Source: CAZLLE01 sp964560425
Lineage (GTDB): Bacteria; Campylobacterota; Campylobacteria; Campylobacterales; QNZT01
Length of the DNA stretch: 27,418 nt
Assembly: GCA_964560425.1 (NCBI GenBank)
Contig: CAZLLE010000013.1
Coordinates: 1 to 27,418, forward strand
Reading direction: 5' to 3'
Under the pieces are notes generated by a model. The model ran no database searches. It was not told the DNA's origin and was given only the letters and a program-made list of their open reading frames with translations. Of the stretch, positions 25,880-27,418 are shown one piece after another. The stretch's first letter is position 1, and each line of letters starts with the position of its first letter. Position numbers and translations under genes: made by a program.

Positions 25880-27418
25880 ATGAACCAAGCCGTACACAAC
25901 AAACTCGTATCTTTTATATGGAGTATCGCTGATGATTGTCTAAGAGATGTTTATGTTCGTGGTAAGTATAGAGATGTGATACTTCCTATGGTGGTTTTAA
26001 GACGGCTTGATGCTCTTTTGGAGCCTAGCAAAGAGAAGGTTCTTGAAGAGGTAAGATTTCAAACAGATGATGTAGGACTCACAGAGCTTGATGCAAATGG
26101 TCTAAAAGATGCTAGTGGTTATGTTTTTTATAATACCAGTCCTTGGACACTTCAAAAGCTTCATGCTACGGCTACAAACTCTCAACAACTTTTAGAAGCA
26201 AACTTCATAGAGTATCTTGAGGGATTTAGCCCAAATGTCAAAGAGATTATCCAGAAGTTCAACCTCAAATCCCAAATATCTCACATGGCAAACAAAGATG
26301 TACTTTTAGAAGTGCTTGAGAAGTTTACTTCACCTCATATAAACCTCACAGATAAAGAGCAACTAGACCCTGATAGAAACAAACTTCCAGCACTTACAAA
26401 TCTTGGCATGGGATATGTCTTTGAAGAGCTTATCAGAAAGTTTAACGAAGAGAACAACGAAGAGGCAGGAGAGCATTTTACCCCTAGAGAGGTGATAGAG
26501 CTTATGACTCATATAGTATTTGATCCTATCAAAGATGCTTTGCCACCTGTGATGACTATCTATGATCCAGCTTGTGGAAGTGGTGGTATGCTTACTGAAA
26601 GTCAAAACTTTGTAAAAGATCCTGAGGGAGAGATAAAAGCAAAAGGAGATGTCTATCTCTACGGAAAAGAGATAAATGACGAAACCTATGCCATCTGCAA
26701 ATCTGACATGATGATAAAAGGAAACAACCCTGAAAACATCAAAAACGGCTCTACTCTCTCAACAGATGAGTTTGCAGGAACAGAGTTTGACTTCATGCTC
26801 TCAAATCCTCCTTATGGAAAATCATGGTCTAGTGAACAAAAATATATAAAAGATGGCAAAGAGGTTATAGATCCTCGTTTTGTGGTAGAGCTTAGTGACT
26901 ATTGGGGTGAAGTATCTTCGGTTGATGCCGTGCCAAGAAGTTCTGATGGACAGCTTCTGTTTCTCATGGAGATGGTAAGCAAGATGAAATCACTCTCAAA
27001 AAGCCCTCATGGAAGTCGTATAGCTTCTGTTCACAATGGAAGTAGCCTCTTTACAGGAGATGCAGGAAGTGGCGAGAGTAACATAAGAAGATATATCATA
27101 GAAAATGATTATCTTGAAGCCATCATCCAACTACCAAACAATCTCTTTTACAACACAGGCATAACAACTTATATCTGGATACTTACTAACAATAAAGCAG
27201 ACAATAGAAAAGGCAAAGTACAACTCATAGATGCAAATGACCTCTATGCCAAACTTCGTAAAAATCTAGGAGATAAAAACTGCGAACTCCGCCCTGAGCA
27301 TATAGATAACATCATGAAGATATACAAAGAGATGCAAGAGGTGGAAAAAGATGAAGATAACAAGATAGCATCAAAGATTTTTAAAAATAGTGATTTTGGA
27401 TACTACAAAGTAAATATC
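25880..27418 (+). CDS. hsdM: type I restriction-modification system methyltransferase subunit, cut by right edge
   Basis: HsdM is the N6-adenine methyltransferase subunit that, with HsdS, modifies the host recognition site. From ATG 25880 the frame stays open for 513 codons to the edge. Residues about 10-150 are the N-terminal helical HsdM domain (VYVRGKYRDVILPMVVLRRL). EHFTPREVIELM leads into the SAM site DPACGSGGM (from residue 229), and the catalytic NPPYGKSW begins at residue 309. Later segments DGQLLFLMEMVSKMK, SLFTGDAGSGESNIRRYIIE and LFYNTGITTYIWILTNNK are standard for this subgroup. Codons ending in C and overall GC look higher than in the core genes, hinting at horizontal gain. The specificity and restriction subunits must lie beyond the edge, if present. 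Confidence 0.95.
   Translation, partial: MNQAVHNKLVSFIWSIADDCLRDVYVRGKYRDVILPMVVLRRLDALLEPSKEKVLEEVRFQTDDVGLTELDANGLKDASGYVFYNTSPWTLQKLHATATNSQQLLEANFIEYLEGFSPNVKEIIQKFNLKSQISHMANKDVLLEVLEKFTSPHINLTDKEQLDPDRNKLPALTNLGMGYVFEELIRKFNEENNEEAGEHFTPREVIELMTHIVFDPIKDALPPVMTIYDPACGSGGMLTESQNFVKDPEGEIKAKGDVYLYGKEINDETYAICKSDMMIKGNNPENIKNGSTLSTDEFAGTEFDFMLSNPPYGKSWSSEQKYIKDGKEVIDPRFVVELSDYWGEVSSVDAVPRSSDGQLLFLMEMVSKMKSLSKSPHGSRIASVHNGSSLFTGDAGSGESNIRRYIIENDYLEAIIQLPNNLFYNTGITTYIWILTNNKADNRKGKVQLIDANDLYAKLRKNLGDKNCELRPEHIDNIMKIYKEMQEVEKDEDNKIASKIFKNSDFGYYKVNI

Noticed and set aside
1..27418. CRISPR arrays, tRNA or rRNA genes, insertion sequences and attachment sites
   Set aside because: No regular spaced repeats, no tRNA-like TTCGA arm context, no transposase motifs and no terminal repeat pairs were seen while reading; genes fill almost the whole window.

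Overview
The window reads as an ordinary chromosomal stretch of an AT-rich member of the Campylobacterota (the former Epsilonproteobacteria). The main reason is the minus-strand gene order infB, ylxR, thrB, a TsaB-like gene, lpxC, minC and an M23 peptidase, which from memory matches the order in Helicobacter and Campylobacter. The IF-2 N-terminal sequence and the flhB-type flagellar gene agree with this. I cannot fix the genus; a free-living sulfur-oxidising type such as Sulfurimonas or Sulfurovum is only a guess.

Left part (1-9494), minus strand. Two transcription units can be proposed. The upstream one is nadA-nadC-flhB, with a TATAAT box just ahead of nadA. The second starts at 6508 with a DHH-family phosphoesterase (NrnA-like) and runs through the M23 peptidase, minC, lpxC, the TsaB-like gene, thrB, ylxR and infB, with several ATGA-type overlaps. 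It mixes envelope synthesis and division (M23, MinC, LpxC), amino-acid and tRNA-modification functions (ThrB, TsaB) and translation initiation (YlxR, IF-2). infB runs off the left edge.

Middle part (9541-19395). On the plus strand there is a small lipoprotein and a secreted protein with two copies of a beta-sandwich-like module. Neither has a known function, and they are the least ordinary genes here. Next come plsY-folB (phospholipid and folate synthesis), an OmpR-type response regulator overlapping its histidine kinase, an Alvin-type 2[4Fe-4S] ferredoxin whose ribosome binding site lies inside a hairpin, and an exopolyphosphatase. bamA (outer-membrane protein assembly) is on the minus strand and shares its last four bases with the exopolyphosphatase gene. 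tyrA diverges from bamA.

Right part (19396-27418). A soluble PAS-PAS-GGDEF-EAL protein (cyclic di-GMP turnover) lies on the minus strand and abuts tyrA tail to tail. dnaE (replicative polymerase alpha subunit) follows on the plus strand with a small VanZ-like membrane protein joined to it. The window ends inside hsdM, the modification subunit of a type I restriction-modification system. Its base composition looks different from the core genes, so a defence or accessory region may begin here and continue past the right edge.

No tRNA, rRNA, CRISPR array, insertion sequence or attachment site was seen. No gap between genes exceeds about 135 bases, so there is no long empty stretch. I did not find a convincing new multi-gene system inside the window. 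The best leads are the lipoprotein/secreted-protein pair, the ferredoxin leader hairpin, the missing canonical start of the TsaB-like gene, and whatever lies beyond hsdM.
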